Shown one piece after another: positions 1-9,578 of a DNA stretch of 64,000 nt. This stretch comes from Chloroflexota bacterium (lineage in GTDB: Bacteria > Chloroflexota > Anaerolineae > JAAEKA01), in the NCBI GenBank assembly GCA_034717495.1, contig JAYELL010000084.1, forward strand, positions 2,761 through 66,760, read 5' to 3'. The notes under the pieces are model-generated. The model saw nothing but the letters and a program-made list of their open reading frames with translations. It ran no database searches and was not told where the DNA came from. The translations under genes and the position numbers were made by a program. Position 1 is the first letter of the stretch. Each line of letters starts with the position of its first letter.

Positions 1-802
1 CAAGCGTATTGCCGCTGGCAGCCATGGCCTCGCCGAAGCTACCAGGCGTATCTTCGCCGCTGAGCGTAAGCATGGCATCAATCGCATCGGTATCAGCCCA
101 GCCATTGGCCGGCTTATTCCACACGAAGACAGCGCCGGAATTCCCATCGGGAAAACTATCGTCGTGGTAGTAGCTGTCCCCGGCGAGGATCGAATCGCCC
201 ATGATGGCTACAGATCCACCAGGACCAGCTTCATAGCCGCCGCTGACAAAACGTAACCTGGCGGTCTCGGTCATATCCTGCCAACCACCGGGCGGCTTGA
301 TAAATACGTATACTGGACTGTAGAACTCACCGACCACGATGAGATCATCACTGATAGCGACTGAAAGGCCAAATTCGTCTATGGCATATCCCGTGCTGGA
401 GGTGAGGGTGGCTGTCTCATGCGCGTCCTCCCATTCACCATCTTCCGGCTTTGTGAAGACCCGAACCAGGCCTACATCATCGTGGTAGATGTCACGTTCG
501 GGGACGCCGGCGACGATAGTATTGCCATCTTGGCTGATGGCAAGAATGTCGCCAAAGCCATCACCCTGCCCTTGTGACTCGCTAAGTTCGGCCAGATGCA
601 CCCAGGGTGCGTAGGGGGGCGGCTCGTCCATGGGTTCCGAAAGCCCGACCTGTGATTCTGTCGCTCCAACTTCTGTGCTGTCTCCGGCTGCCGGATTCGG
701 GAGCAGGAGACAGCCGAACAGCATTGCGATGAATGTCAGTGCTGCGAAGTGATATGAGTTAACCCGAAGCGAAGAGATAGACGTTGCGGAATATCTGGTC
801 AT
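1..802 (-). CDS. Secreted FG-GAP-like repeat protein (3' end cut off by window edge)
   Basis: The reading frame is open from an ATG at 802 to the window edge, giving 267 residues of an unfinished protein. GAGG about eight bases upstream supports the start. An N-terminal hydrophobic stretch (about residues 19-35) is followed by AAG-D, a plausible signal peptidase site. The rest is a repeating pattern of about 60 residues in which an FG-x-(A/S)-(V/I/M)-A-(I/A)-S-x-(D/N) motif precedes a strand ending in FxKP or VWNKP. This is typical of integrin-alpha-like FG-GAP propellers found in secreted bacterial proteins. It lies downstream of the IPT/TIG protein in the same direction with a 161-bp gap, so both probably act outside the cell. 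Ligand and role are unknown. Confidence 0.75.
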   Translation of the reverse strand, partial: MTRYSATSISSLRVNSYHFAALTFIAMLFGCLLLPNPAAGDSTEVGATESQVGLSEPMDEPPPYAPWVHLAELSESQGQGDGFGDILAISQDGNTIVAGVPERDIYHDDVGLVRVFTKPEDGEWEDAHETATLTSSTGYAIDEFGLSVAISDDLIVVGEFYSPVYVFIKPPGGWQDMTETARLRFVSGGYEAGPGGSVAIMGDSILAGDSYYHDDSFPDGNSGAVFVWNKPANGWADTDAIDAMLTLSGEDTPGSFGEAMAASGNTL

Positions 803-963
803 AGTCGGTCCTCACGAATGATGGGGATTGGTGGCTCCGCCGAAAAATGTTCGCCGGAAGGTACTGTCACCTGACGAAAAACCACCCCCTTTATAGAAAA
901 CAGTGTACAACAGTTCCAAATGTGGCGCAAGCGAGTTACAAGAATCGTGTAGAACGGACCTGA

Positions 964-3600
964 TCAATCATAGGTGTAGAGTCCGGCCGACACGACAGCC
1001 TGAGCATCGGGATTGATGACTGTCAGGTTGACCGTTCCTGTGCCAGACGGCGCCTCCATTCTGATCCACTGGGGCGTCAACACCGTGACGGTGGTCGCCT
1101 GTTGCGTGCCAAATCTGACAACCGTGCTGGTGGACCCGGGCACAAAATTCTGTCCGTAGATATACACCGTCGTACCGCCACCCGCGGGGCCATGGGTCGG
1201 TGTGAAAAACACGATGCAGGGTGGGGGGTCGGCGCTGTAGGCGTAGGGCACGGGAGAGGTCCCCTGGAGCCCATCAGGATTTGTCACTTCGAGTTCAATC
1301 TGTCCAGTACCGGAGGGGGCTGCCACCGTGATGAGATTCGGTGTGACAGATTCAACGGTGGCCGGCCTGTCGCCGAACAACACGGTGGCACCGGGCTGGA
1401 AGCCATATCCACCGAGCCAGACCGTGTTGCCACCATCCAGTGGCCCTGCTTCAGGTACGATCTTGAGCAAGGTTGGCGGATAGACGAAGGTGAAGGCATC
1501 CAACAGTTCGCCTGTCTGGAAATCGGGATTGAGCACCAGGACCCTGGCAACGCCATTACCCATGGGCGTCACTGCCTGGATCTGCGTGTCACTTAACACA
1601 GCGACATCGGTTGCCTCCAGGTTGCCAAACCAGACTCTGGTGTCGCTTGATCCGGCGAAGAACCCCTGCCCGCTGATAGTGACCTGGGTCCCACCGGTCG
1701 ATGATCCCGAATCTGGTGTCACCGATAGAACCGTCGGAGGAGGCACAAAGGTGTAACCGCCGGTCAACACGGCTGTTTGAAGATCGGGATTGGTGACGAC
1801 GACGTCAACGGTTCCCAGTCCAACGCCCGGCGGGGTATAGGCTGTGATCGCGGTGGGATAGACGTCGACCTGCGTAGCGGGGATACCACCGAACAGAACC
1901 TGGGTGTCGGTCGAGCCGGTCACGAAGTTTTCGCCCTCGATCATAACCCAGCGACCACCTGTTTCGGGGCCGCTGTTGGAGGAAATACTGGTGATCGTCG
2001 GTGGTGGATCGTAGACATAGGCATTCGGTTTAGTGCGAGTCCGACCATCGGGACTCTCTATCGTCACCCCGACCGTACCGCTGCCGGCCGGCGAGACCGC
2101 AGTGATCGTACTTGAATCAACCACCACGCCGTCGGTGGCTGTCATATTGCCGAATTTCACAACGGTAATGCTGCCCGGCAGAAAATTCTTTCCCGTAATC
2201 GTCACTACTTGATTAGCACCGGGACCGCTTTGCGGTCCATGGTCAGGAGTGACCCCCGTTACGACCAGAATGTTGGTGGCGGTGGCAATGTTTTCATAGG
2301 TTTGACCGGTTCCCGTCATGATGCCATTACGCATATTATCGTAGGCGGCCAACTGGTTTGACAGGATCCGATTGGCGGGCGTCATCAGAATTGCGTCGCC
2401 ATAATTCAGGTAGGAAAACAGGTACCAGGTTCCCCAGGGGGTGAAGGTCGTTAATCCCTTGGCACGTGAGACATGGCTGAAGAGTTCCAGGAATTTCTGG
2501 TCCAGCGGTTCCCAGTAGCTGTAGACATCCCTGGAAAGAACCTCCGGGGAAATAACAGGGTAGGTGCCCAGTTCGCCGGCAGTGGCTTTATACATCCATG
2601 AGGGGCCAATGGTAACCAGCTTGTTGGGGTCATGAGAGCGCACCAGATCGGTCCAGGCAAGGACAGTTTCGAAGTAATTCTGATGGTCGTTGGTAGCAGG
2701 ATAGATGTGAAAGTCAATGTAATCGAGTTGGGGCATGGGAGCAAAGAGATTCATGTACTCCTCGGTGTCCCAGGTGCCGGCACCCGCGCCGAGCATAGTA
2801 TCATGGGACGGATAGAGTCCAATCGCCGATACCAGGTAGTCTCTCCATTGAACTGGCGTGCCAAGAACCTCGCCATCGATGAGTCCAAACGCAGCGTTCA
2901 AGGTACCCGGCTCTTCCAGAAGAGTAAGATAGTCGGGAGCGAGTTGCGTCAGGATGAGATAGCTTTCCTGAGCCCGCTCCTGGTTATGGCGCTGACGAGC
3001 GACGGTCGGACCAAAAACCCTGATGGTATCGAAATAGAAACGAGGGTCAACTACAGCAAAATCTCCGAAAATGATCCCATGCTCGATGTGGACTGCGAGA
3101 CCTCGCGCCCGGGTTCTCGCAATCACCTCGGCATAGAAATCGATGTAATCAGCGACAGTTTTGTCGTAGTTGCTGTTCTGGCTGTTCAGGTAGGTGTGAA
3201 AGGCAGGGGTCAGAAGCGGATATGCGATGTTTATGGCTATCGTATTCACGCCCATCTCGGTCAGGCTATCCAGTTCCATCTCGACATTCTGCATGTTCCA
3301 TTCAGCCAACAGATCGGGCCCCATGTTGCTGCTGGCAAGGGTCAGATGTGCAGCGTAGTTCGGGTAATAGCCTGGATTAGCAATGCCGATTCCACAGGCA
3401 GTTTGCTGAAAATCAAGCAGATAGGATGCCAACTCCTGGCAGTGATCGGCGGGCGCACCCGCTGGTGCGGCGACACATAGCTCCTCCGCCGTGAAAGGGG
3501 TACAGGCATCCGCACTGGCTTCGCCGGGGTAAAAAACCATGGTGAGAATCGCGACCAGTATTGCAAATGCAACGCTCATTGGTCGATGCACAATGTTCAT
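964..3600 (-). CDS. Secreted glycosidase-like TIM-barrel protein with five IPT/TIG repeats
   Basis: The 878-residue protein starts at an ATG preceded by AAGGAG (spacing about 10). A signal peptide ends around residue 32. Residues 35-440 resemble a TIM-barrel glycoside hydrolase: there are candidate acidic positions in LLEEPGT and a later strand YIDFHIYP, but I cannot assign a GH family or confirm catalytic residues. From about residue 450 to the end there are five tandem IPT/TIG immunoglobulin-like domains, each opening with a (V/I)xxxxPxxGP motif (VTPDHGP, SSNSGPE, VTPDSGS, VPEAGPL, FTPTHGP) and ending with a VxNPD strand. Such arrays usually act as stalks or carbohydrate-binding spacers. 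Surface polysaccharide binding or hydrolysis is an inference. The protein may equally be a non-catalytic adhesin. Confidence 0.75.
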   Translation of the reverse strand: MNIVHRPMSVAFAILVAILTMVFYPGEASADACTPFTAEELCVAAPAGAPADHCQELASYLLDFQQTACGIGIANPGYYPNYAAHLTLASSNMGPDLLAEWNMQNVEMELDSLTEMGVNTIAINIAYPLLTPAFHTYLNSQNSNYDKTVADYIDFYAEVIARTRARGLAVHIEHGIIFGDFAVVDPRFYFDTIRVFGPTVARQRHNQERAQESYLILTQLAPDYLTLLEEPGTLNAAFGLIDGEVLGTPVQWRDYLVSAIGLYPSHDTMLGAGAGTWDTEEYMNLFAPMPQLDYIDFHIYPATNDHQNYFETVLAWTDLVRSHDPNKLVTIGPSWMYKATAGELGTYPVISPEVLSRDVYSYWEPLDQKFLELFSHVSRAKGLTTFTPWGTWYLFSYLNYGDAILMTPANRILSNQLAAYDNMRNGIMTGTGQTYENIATATNILVVTGVTPDHGPQSGPGANQVVTITGKNFLPGSITVVKFGNMTATDGVVVDSSTITAVSPAGSGTVGVTIESPDGRTRTKPNAYVYDPPPTITSISSNSGPETGGRWVMIEGENFVTGSTDTQVLFGGIPATQVDVYPTAITAYTPPGVGLGTVDVVVTNPDLQTAVLTGGYTFVPPPTVLSVTPDSGSSTGGTQVTISGQGFFAGSSDTRVWFGNLEATDVAVLSDTQIQAVTPMGNGVARVLVLNPDFQTGELLDAFTFVYPPTLLKIVPEAGPLDGGNTVWLGGYGFQPGATVLFGDRPATVESVTPNLITVAAPSGTGQIELEVTNPDGLQGTSPVPYAYSADPPPCIVFFTPTHGPAGGGTTVYIYGQNFVPGSTSTVVRFGTQQATTVTVLTPQWIRMEAPSGTGTVNLTVINPDAQAVVSAGLYTYD

Positions 3601-3658
3601 GAAGTGTGGGCTCCTTAAGGAAACGTGTGAGATTCGATCGAGCGAATATTTCTATCGG

Positions 3659-3855
3659 GAGTTACGCACTTGGCAACATTCGGGTCAAATGCCGCCCTTC
3701 GAAGTCCTCCCGGACCTCCTGCTGGCTCACGCACCGCCTAGCTCACGCATCGTCTGCTGACGTGCTGGCGTGGCGAGGCTCAGGATGTCATTTGACCCGT
3801 TCGCACACTTCGATCGCTCCCCTCGGTCGCACTCAGTATGCGAACTGCGTAACTC
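3659..3855. repeat. About 200-bp imperfect inverted-repeat element between genes
   Basis: GAGTTACGCA at 3659-3668 is matched by TGCGTAACTC at 3846-3855, and CGGGTCAAATG at 3681-3691 by CATTTGACCCG at 3789-3799. The outer arms are 10 bp and the inner arms 11 bp, both perfect. No protein is encoded. This is the architecture of a non-autonomous palindromic element (MITE- or REP-like) or a long structured RNA. I see no obvious target-site duplication. Confidence 0.5.
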
Positions 3856-4111
3856 TAGTTACTATCTCACGAAACAGGTCGATTGATCAATAGGACTTTC
3901 GTACTAGAACGCACACGCGGAAGGTGTACCTCTCCTTGAAATCCGACCATACTGTCGTCAAGACCAGGTCTGCCCTTTTTTGGGGACGGGGATTCTTTCT
4001 CGACGTTCCAGAGGGAGGTGTCAGCACCCTGAAAGAGCGAAAGGAACGTGCCAAAGAGATAATAGCAGAGGTGAACGGGAATCGCCAAATCTGTTTGTGA
4101 ATAATTTTTCG
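3856..4111. other. Non-coding spacer
   Basis: This stretch lies upstream of the IPT/TIG gene and downstream of the degenerate tubulin-like gene. I find no supported gene, promoter or terminator in it. Confidence 0.4.
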
Positions 4112-6889
4112 TTATTGGGGAGAAGATGTGGGGATGGGCAAAAGGTCGGGCAGAGCCAGCGCCTCCTGCTGATCGGGATCTAAGTTCAGGTAAGATCTTT
4201 CATAGGAAGCGAAGCTGGCTATCGCCTCCAGGGGGATTCCGTGCAATGTTCGCAACAACGTCAAGGAAAACGGGTCGTAGGAAGATAAGAGGCGCAGGCG
4301 CAGCTCCGACGCCTGCATCCCCAGTTCGGCGATTGTGGAAATCGATGCATTGGGCACCGCCATCAGGTCAATTCTGATCGGAACGGCCGCGCCCTGATCA
4401 TTCAGAAACACCAGGGGCTTGGCCCGCTGGCGCAAGCTGATCAGAAACTCCGACCTGTCAAATTCGGGTACAGCCTGAGACAAGACCGCCTCCACGTTGA
4501 CCTCGGCCGGCGCCTCGGGGCGGCTCAGCCTGGCCGCATATCGCTCGATGGCCAGGCTCATCGCCTCTGCGAGATTGGGCTCAGGGGGAGAGGCTGCATG
4601 GTCCCCATCCAGTGCCGTCGTTTTTACAGGAATCGTGCGCAGCCAGGCCTGACTGATGCCCTCCTCGGTGTCTGGCGACCCCTTGAAGACCACAGGCGCT
4701 ACGTCCTGGTCCGGAAGATGGGCCGAGCGGTCGCGAAACTCTTCGTACAGTTCTTCCTGGGCAAGAGGTTGACGGACGAAGGAATGGGGCACAGTCAATG
4801 GCTCGCTCAACTGCGTCGCCAGGACATTGCGGTCCTCTTCCAGGCTACTCAGCGTAGCCGAAAGCGCCTGCTCCCGTTGAGCAACGGCTCTTTGCAAACC
4901 GGCCAACAACTTGTCGAGATCGCTGGCAAGGGATGCGTTGGCCAACGCATCTACCCGCCTCTGCCGCATGGATCGATAGGCATCCACCCGGCCTTGAACC
5001 GTTTTCTTCAGCACCCGGCGCAGGGCCAGGCTGAGAAGCAGCACAACAATCCCAGCCCCCACCGAGGCCGCGGCCAACGCCCCGGTATCGACCCCTCTTT
5101 GGTTCAACACAACAGCTACGATGAGCATCGTTAGCAACCCGACCCCTGCTGTGATCGCCAGCCAGAGCCAGGGTTGTTTGACCAGATGTTCGAGCTGTGC
5201 CCACCGCGACCACTGAGCATCCTTTTCCACAGGTTCAGGCTCGGGTCGGTGAAGCCGTTGCCATTCATGAATGGCGGCGCGCCGCCGCTCCAGCTGCGAA
5301 TGAAAGGCAATTACCATCGACAGAGCCGCTTGCAGGCCCTGGTCGTGATCAAGTATCAGGGAAAGAATCTCATCGTCGAGCTGTTTGAGCGTTGTGGGCC
5401 GGCTATCGGCATCGCCGGCATCGGCCGCTTGCGACAGGGAATCGGCCAGGACCGCTCCGGTCTTCTGCCACTCAGATAAACCCTCTTGCTCGAAACGATC
5501 GAATTGTTCACTGACATCAGCGACCCGCGAGACAAGGTCGGCATCCTTTTCGGGAGTCTCAGCCGGCGCTGGCGGGACCACCGCTCGAACCTGGGGAATA
5601 TCGACGGCCTCGCCGCCGTGCATGGCCTGGGAACTCCCGCCCGCTCGTGCCATTGAATCCGAGGCCAAAAAGCGTTCAGCCAGTCGATCCAGATCGAGGA
5701 AAATATCGGCCAGACTGCCGGCAATCCGCTCGGCCTCGGCCTGCTGTATTTCAGATAGAGCAAGCAGGAAACGATCGCGCAGCAGTTCCAGCATGAGGCG
5801 TTGCCGGGCCTGGGTCCACATCTCGTCCAGCGGGATATAGACTGCCGCGGCCCCGATGCTGCTAAAGGGACCCAATTCGCGCAGCGCCGCCGTATCTGGC
5901 GCCAGTGCGTTTCGCAGATAGATGTTGGCGTCTGCCGTCAGAAAGGCCTCCAGCACATTGCCCACGACTGTGGTCAATTCCCCCTCATCCTTGACCAGCG
6001 CTCCACTGGTCTTAACCCGATCGAACAGGTAGCTACGGTCGAAGGGACTAAACTCTGAGGCCACCGTCTGAAGGGAATCCATGAAATCATTGCCGCCGCG
6101 GGCACCTGGTGTGGTCAGATGAACCAGTTCCCGGGCAGCCAGGTGCACCGAGGCCTCCTCGCGTCTTCGTTCAGGAGGGGGCGTGAAGACAGCGGAGCTC
6201 AGCAGGCCGATCTGTTCCAGTATCCCCCCGACCTGATTTCGCAGAAGATCGGTCAACGGCCAGAGCAGTGCGGTGGCATGTTCATCCGCCAGGGAAGCCA
6301 CCACGAAAACGGATAGCTGACTCTCTTCCTCCTCTGGTTCCGTTTCATCGTACCTGGCCTGCTCGATGATGGCAAGGAGATCGGCAGCTATCGCTGGCTG
6401 GCTGCGACAGAAATGCTGGTACCAGAGACGACGGGACATGGAGGACCCTGTATCATCAGGGGCAGCATAGTGCCCCACGATATCCAGGGTGGGCCAGAGC
6501 AGGCGGTGTGTATCCCGCTGCATTTCCAGCACGCTGGGATGGCTGTCAGACAGCGCCCGGGCAGGATCTTCAAGCGACTCACGGGCCAGGAACTGCTGCC
6601 GGTAAAAGCTCACATCATCCCAACGGTCGGGCCCTGGACGAGCCACAGTGATGCTGCCATCTTCGTCGGGAAGGACAAGCACATAGCTAACGATATCGCT
6701 GAGGAGCGGCAGCCCCATGAATCGACTCGCGACTCCACGCCCCCGCCCGGCAGTCCCGGCAAAAAGGCTGGGCGCCAGAACACGGGAGCGGTCGCGAGTA
6801 CGTAACCGAGGCCACATGTGTGCCACGACCCGCGCACCCCATCCGCCCACTCCGACGATGGCGGCTCGATTGCGACTTCCTTGATGCAT
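4112..6889 (-). CDS. Membrane-anchored, degenerate tubulin-like protein of the vWA-tubulin operon
   Basis: This 925-residue protein opens with a Rossmann-like strand and glycine loop, AAIVGVGGWG (residues 9-18), like the adjacent tubulin-like GTPase. Around residues 194-206 it reads VFVVASLADEHAT where the neighbour has IYVVSSLCGGTGS, so the fold seems kept while the phosphate-binding signature is lost. Later segments also align by eye (AVFTPPP with GVFTLPS; DRSYLFDR with DRIYLVDR). Two membrane helices follow at about 573-595 and 604-624, then a probable coiled coil (about 640-700) and a C-terminal domain of about 200 residues. The gene starts 8 bp after the GTPase gene ends. A role as a membrane adaptor or pseudo-GTPase partner of the tubulin is inferred. 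Confidence 0.7.
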   Translation of the reverse strand: MHQGSRNRAAIVGVGGWGARVVAHMWPRLRTRDRSRVLAPSLFAGTAGRGRGVASRFMGLPLLSDIVSYVLVLPDEDGSITVARPGPDRWDDVSFYRQQFLARESLEDPARALSDSHPSVLEMQRDTHRLLWPTLDIVGHYAAPDDTGSSMSRRLWYQHFCRSQPAIAADLLAIIEQARYDETEPEEEESQLSVFVVASLADEHATALLWPLTDLLRNQVGGILEQIGLLSSAVFTPPPERRREEASVHLAARELVHLTTPGARGGNDFMDSLQTVASEFSPFDRSYLFDRVKTSGALVKDEGELTTVVGNVLEAFLTADANIYLRNALAPDTAALRELGPFSSIGAAAVYIPLDEMWTQARQRLMLELLRDRFLLALSEIQQAEAERIAGSLADIFLDLDRLAERFLASDSMARAGGSSQAMHGGEAVDIPQVRAVVPPAPAETPEKDADLVSRVADVSEQFDRFEQEGLSEWQKTGAVLADSLSQAADAGDADSRPTTLKQLDDEILSLILDHDQGLQAALSMVIAFHSQLERRRAAIHEWQRLHRPEPEPVEKDAQWSRWAQLEHLVKQPWLWLAITAGVGLLTMLIVAVVLNQRGVDTGALAAASVGAGIVVLLLSLALRRVLKKTVQGRVDAYRSMRQRRVDALANASLASDLDKLLAGLQRAVAQREQALSATLSSLEEDRNVLATQLSEPLTVPHSFVRQPLAQEELYEEFRDRSAHLPDQDVAPVVFKGSPDTEEGISQAWLRTIPVKTTALDGDHAASPPEPNLAEAMSLAIERYAARLSRPEAPAEVNVEAVLSQAVPEFDRSEFLISLRQRAKPLVFLNDQGAAVPIRIDLMAVPNASISTIAELGMQASELRLRLLSSYDPFSLTLLRTLHGIPLEAIASFASYERSYLNLDPDQQEALALPDLLPIPTSSPQ

Positions 6890-6897
6890 GGTAGCCC

Positions 6898-9555
6898 TTA
6901 CTTTTGCGGGAAACGATCGCTGTCTCCAGCGTCAATCTCCGTAGGCGTGAGATCCTCAACAATCAACTTGCCGTTTCCTTGCAAATCGCCTTGCAGAACA
7001 ATATCCGGCAGGTTACGCCAGCTGCTATCGAGATGCAACGGACCGCGCTTGATAAAGTCCAGGTAATGGCGAAAGTAATCGCTCATCGCCTCCAGGTAGG
7101 TGATCGGAAGGCCATGTTCGATCCGACAGGCATCGATCCGGGTGGGATCACCGGTCGAGACCCGTTCATACTCAGCGTAATCCCTCAGCAACCCGTCGTA
7201 AAGCTTGACATGCCGGAGGTCGTCGTCGACACCAACCAGGATCGTGTGTTCCAGATCCTGTTCATCAAACCCACCCTTGTCCAGATCGTAGCGCCAGAAT
7301 GGATGGCAGCGAGAGAAAAGCTGCTTGAAGCGCTCCCCGAGCATGGCCCGGTTGGCAGCCAGAATGCGTTCGAGACGGAACTCCTCCACCGGAATCGCGT
7401 GGTCGACAACACGCCGGCTATGAGCCATCAGGTATTCGTGCATATCGAGCCAACTCAAGGGCCGGCTCTCTGCCTCACCCAATACCTGGCCCGCGTCGGT
7501 CCGCAGGGAGAGGGTCTCGCTGAACGAGGATTCCAGCAAGGTTCGACGCTCGGCCAGCGTTACCTGCACCTGGAAAATGAGGGGGTCGCCCACCAGGTTG
7601 TCAAGGGAGTCCTCGAGACGGTGGGCCAGGATACGGCGCCAATTGTCGGGTTCAAACTCATCAGTGATATATGCTTCGTCGACGGCATCGCTGGTCAGAT
7701 CATAGATCGTCTCCTGTTCCGCTTGCCGGCGCAATCGGAAGAAAAGGCGCATCCCTTCCGTAATACCCTTATTGCGAGCGGTCTCTGCCTCACCGATACG
7801 TCCTTCGATGCTACCTTCCATGCCATCGAAAACGGGTAGCAGCCGACTCCAAACCCCCTTGGCGGCCTGTTCCATGCGCAGATCGTATTGCAATTGACCG
7901 AGATGATCGGAGAGTACCATCCGTTCCTGTTGGGTGGCACGCTTCAGGTTGTTGACGAAAAGCATGTCGAAGGGCCAGAAGCCCAGCAGATTGACGATCG
8001 CTGGATCCCGTACCTGCCTGAGCCGGTTCTCTACAGTCTCGATGCGCTGAATCAACGCCTCCTCGTCGGCACGACTGGCCTGCTGGCGCGCCGTGTTCAG
8101 CCGGTGCAGGGCACTGGCGAAGAAGAGGGCACCGCGCAGCCCATAGCGGCGAGCGGCGTCATGGATTTCAGCCTGCAACTCGTCGAGCAGCCGGTGAAAC
8201 GACTCCGGCGACCATTGAGCGGCATCTGCCGCCGCCTGGGGTTCATCCACTTCCTCCTCCCAGGGAGAAGATGGCGAAGTCGCCGAGTCGTCCCATTCCT
8301 CCTCCTCGTCCCACGCCTCCTGGGGGGCCGAACCAGGATCGACCGGCGTTGTCTGTCCACCCGCGGCAGCGTGCCGGTGGTGCAACACATCATCCAACTG
8401 CAGGGTCAGTGCATCGGCCCGCCCCTCCAGGCTGTTCATATCAGCCGGGGTCAACTCCCGGAGCAGGCCCTGATCGAGTAACCGGGCGGCGTATTGCAAT
8501 GCACAATACTCCCGCATGCGCTCCTGCGGCACAACCAACGAAGAGGTAGCAAAGCTACTGTAGGCCAACAGACTTTGGCCGGCATCACTACGCTCTTGAG
8601 TGATATTGACATCATAGGCCCAGATGTGGGAGCCTATGTGGGATACGGTCTCCAGAAATATCTGGTGCCCGCTCATCTCCATCACATCCTCGATGCTGTC
8701 CAGGACCTCACCCCGTCGATTCTGGCGATCTACCAGGTAGATCCGATCAAAGGGCCGGCTGATCACAAGAGCTTGCTCGCCAGGATATTGAACCTCAAAA
8801 TCGTGGCCGCTCTGGAAGTAGTCCAGCTCTTTCAACGCGGCATAGGCGTTGGCCTGAACGCGGGATTTCTGCAGGTCGCTATCAAGTTCATCCACGAAAA
8901 CAGACGGCAAAGTGAAAACCCCGGTAATGATCGCCTGCTCCTGAAAGGTATCCCGAAGCTTTTGTGCCACGTCGAGGAAGATTCCAGATCCGGTGCCACC
9001 GCATAAGGAGGACACCACGTAAATGTGACGTAATCCTCCCTGGCGAACAACCGGATAACCCTGGTTTTCAGCCTCCTCGATGGTTGCGACCGACGCCATT
9101 CGATTCAGCTTCGGTTCCAGGTGATTCCAGAAGGTGCGATAGCGGCGGAAGAAAGAGAGCCGGCCAACGCAGCGAGTCTGGCGGGCACCGCTGTGAATCT
9201 GGCCAAGAGGCACCTGCCGGGCATCCCAGTTCCACCAGGCACTCACCGTAGGGTGATTTTCCAGGTGGCGAAGCACCTGGGTAGCATTATAGCCACCGAT
9301 GTAGGCATATTCGTGTCGCTGCAGATACTCCTCGCCGGGCAGATTCGTCCAGGGAACGGTATCCACACCCAACAACTGGATGATCCCCGGTCCCTCCTCG
9401 CCGGGCGGGATGCCCCAGGCCTGACGCAGGCGTCGTTTGAAGGCGCGCACCGTGCCCACGCCGGTGCCACCCAGGCCAACGATCAGGGTCGGAACCAGGG
9501 TTGGTTTGCGTTGCATCCAGCCGTTGTCTTTGATATGGCTGTCACCATCTGCCAT
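6898..9555 (-). CDS. Tubulin_2-type FtsZ/tubulin-like GTPase
   Basis: The 885-residue protein carries the two hallmarks of the tubulin/FtsZ superfamily: an N-terminal nucleotide loop GLGGTG (residues 27-32) and the GGTGSG signature in SSLCGGTGSG (186-191). The downstream helix-strand pattern resembles the long tubulin-like proteins of Pfam Tubulin_2. An acidic, low-complexity insert (around 440-480) and a long C-terminal half with no recognised domain make it more than twice the length of FtsZ. I chose the ATG at 9555 because GGAGG lies just upstream; longer in-frame starts would run into the vWA gene. It sits 23 bp after the vWA gene and 8 bp before the degenerate paralogue, so the three are almost certainly co-transcribed. 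The family is linked computationally to membrane remodelling, but its function is not established. Confidence 0.88.
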   Translation of the reverse strand: MADGDSHIKDNGWMQRKPTLVPTLIVGLGGTGVGTVRAFKRRLRQAWGIPPGEEGPGIIQLLGVDTVPWTNLPGEEYLQRHEYAYIGGYNATQVLRHLENHPTVSAWWNWDARQVPLGQIHSGARQTRCVGRLSFFRRYRTFWNHLEPKLNRMASVATIEEAENQGYPVVRQGGLRHIYVVSSLCGGTGSGIFLDVAQKLRDTFQEQAIITGVFTLPSVFVDELDSDLQKSRVQANAYAALKELDYFQSGHDFEVQYPGEQALVISRPFDRIYLVDRQNRRGEVLDSIEDVMEMSGHQIFLETVSHIGSHIWAYDVNITQERSDAGQSLLAYSSFATSSLVVPQERMREYCALQYAARLLDQGLLRELTPADMNSLEGRADALTLQLDDVLHHRHAAAGGQTTPVDPGSAPQEAWDEEEEWDDSATSPSSPWEEEVDEPQAAADAAQWSPESFHRLLDELQAEIHDAARRYGLRGALFFASALHRLNTARQQASRADEEALIQRIETVENRLRQVRDPAIVNLLGFWPFDMLFVNNLKRATQQERMVLSDHLGQLQYDLRMEQAAKGVWSRLLPVFDGMEGSIEGRIGEAETARNKGITEGMRLFFRLRRQAEQETIYDLTSDAVDEAYITDEFEPDNWRRILAHRLEDSLDNLVGDPLIFQVQVTLAERRTLLESSFSETLSLRTDAGQVLGEAESRPLSWLDMHEYLMAHSRRVVDHAIPVEEFRLERILAANRAMLGERFKQLFSRCHPFWRYDLDKGGFDEQDLEHTILVGVDDDLRHVKLYDGLLRDYAEYERVSTGDPTRIDACRIEHGLPITYLEAMSDYFRHYLDFIKRGPLHLDSSWRNLPDIVLQGDLQGNGKLIVEDLTPTEIDAGDSDRFPQK

Positions 9556-9578
9556 CGTATCCTCCAACGAAGTCCTTG

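Noticed and set aside
3601-4111. Small ORFs of 65-95 codons in the spacer (for example 3606-3893)
   Set aside because: They have no ribosome-binding site and overlap the inverted-repeat element; composition is not protein-like.
4112-6889. Reading the degenerate tubulin-like gene as a pseudogene
   Set aside because: The frame is intact for 925 codons with extra membrane and coil domains, so it is a functional divergent protein rather than a decaying copy.
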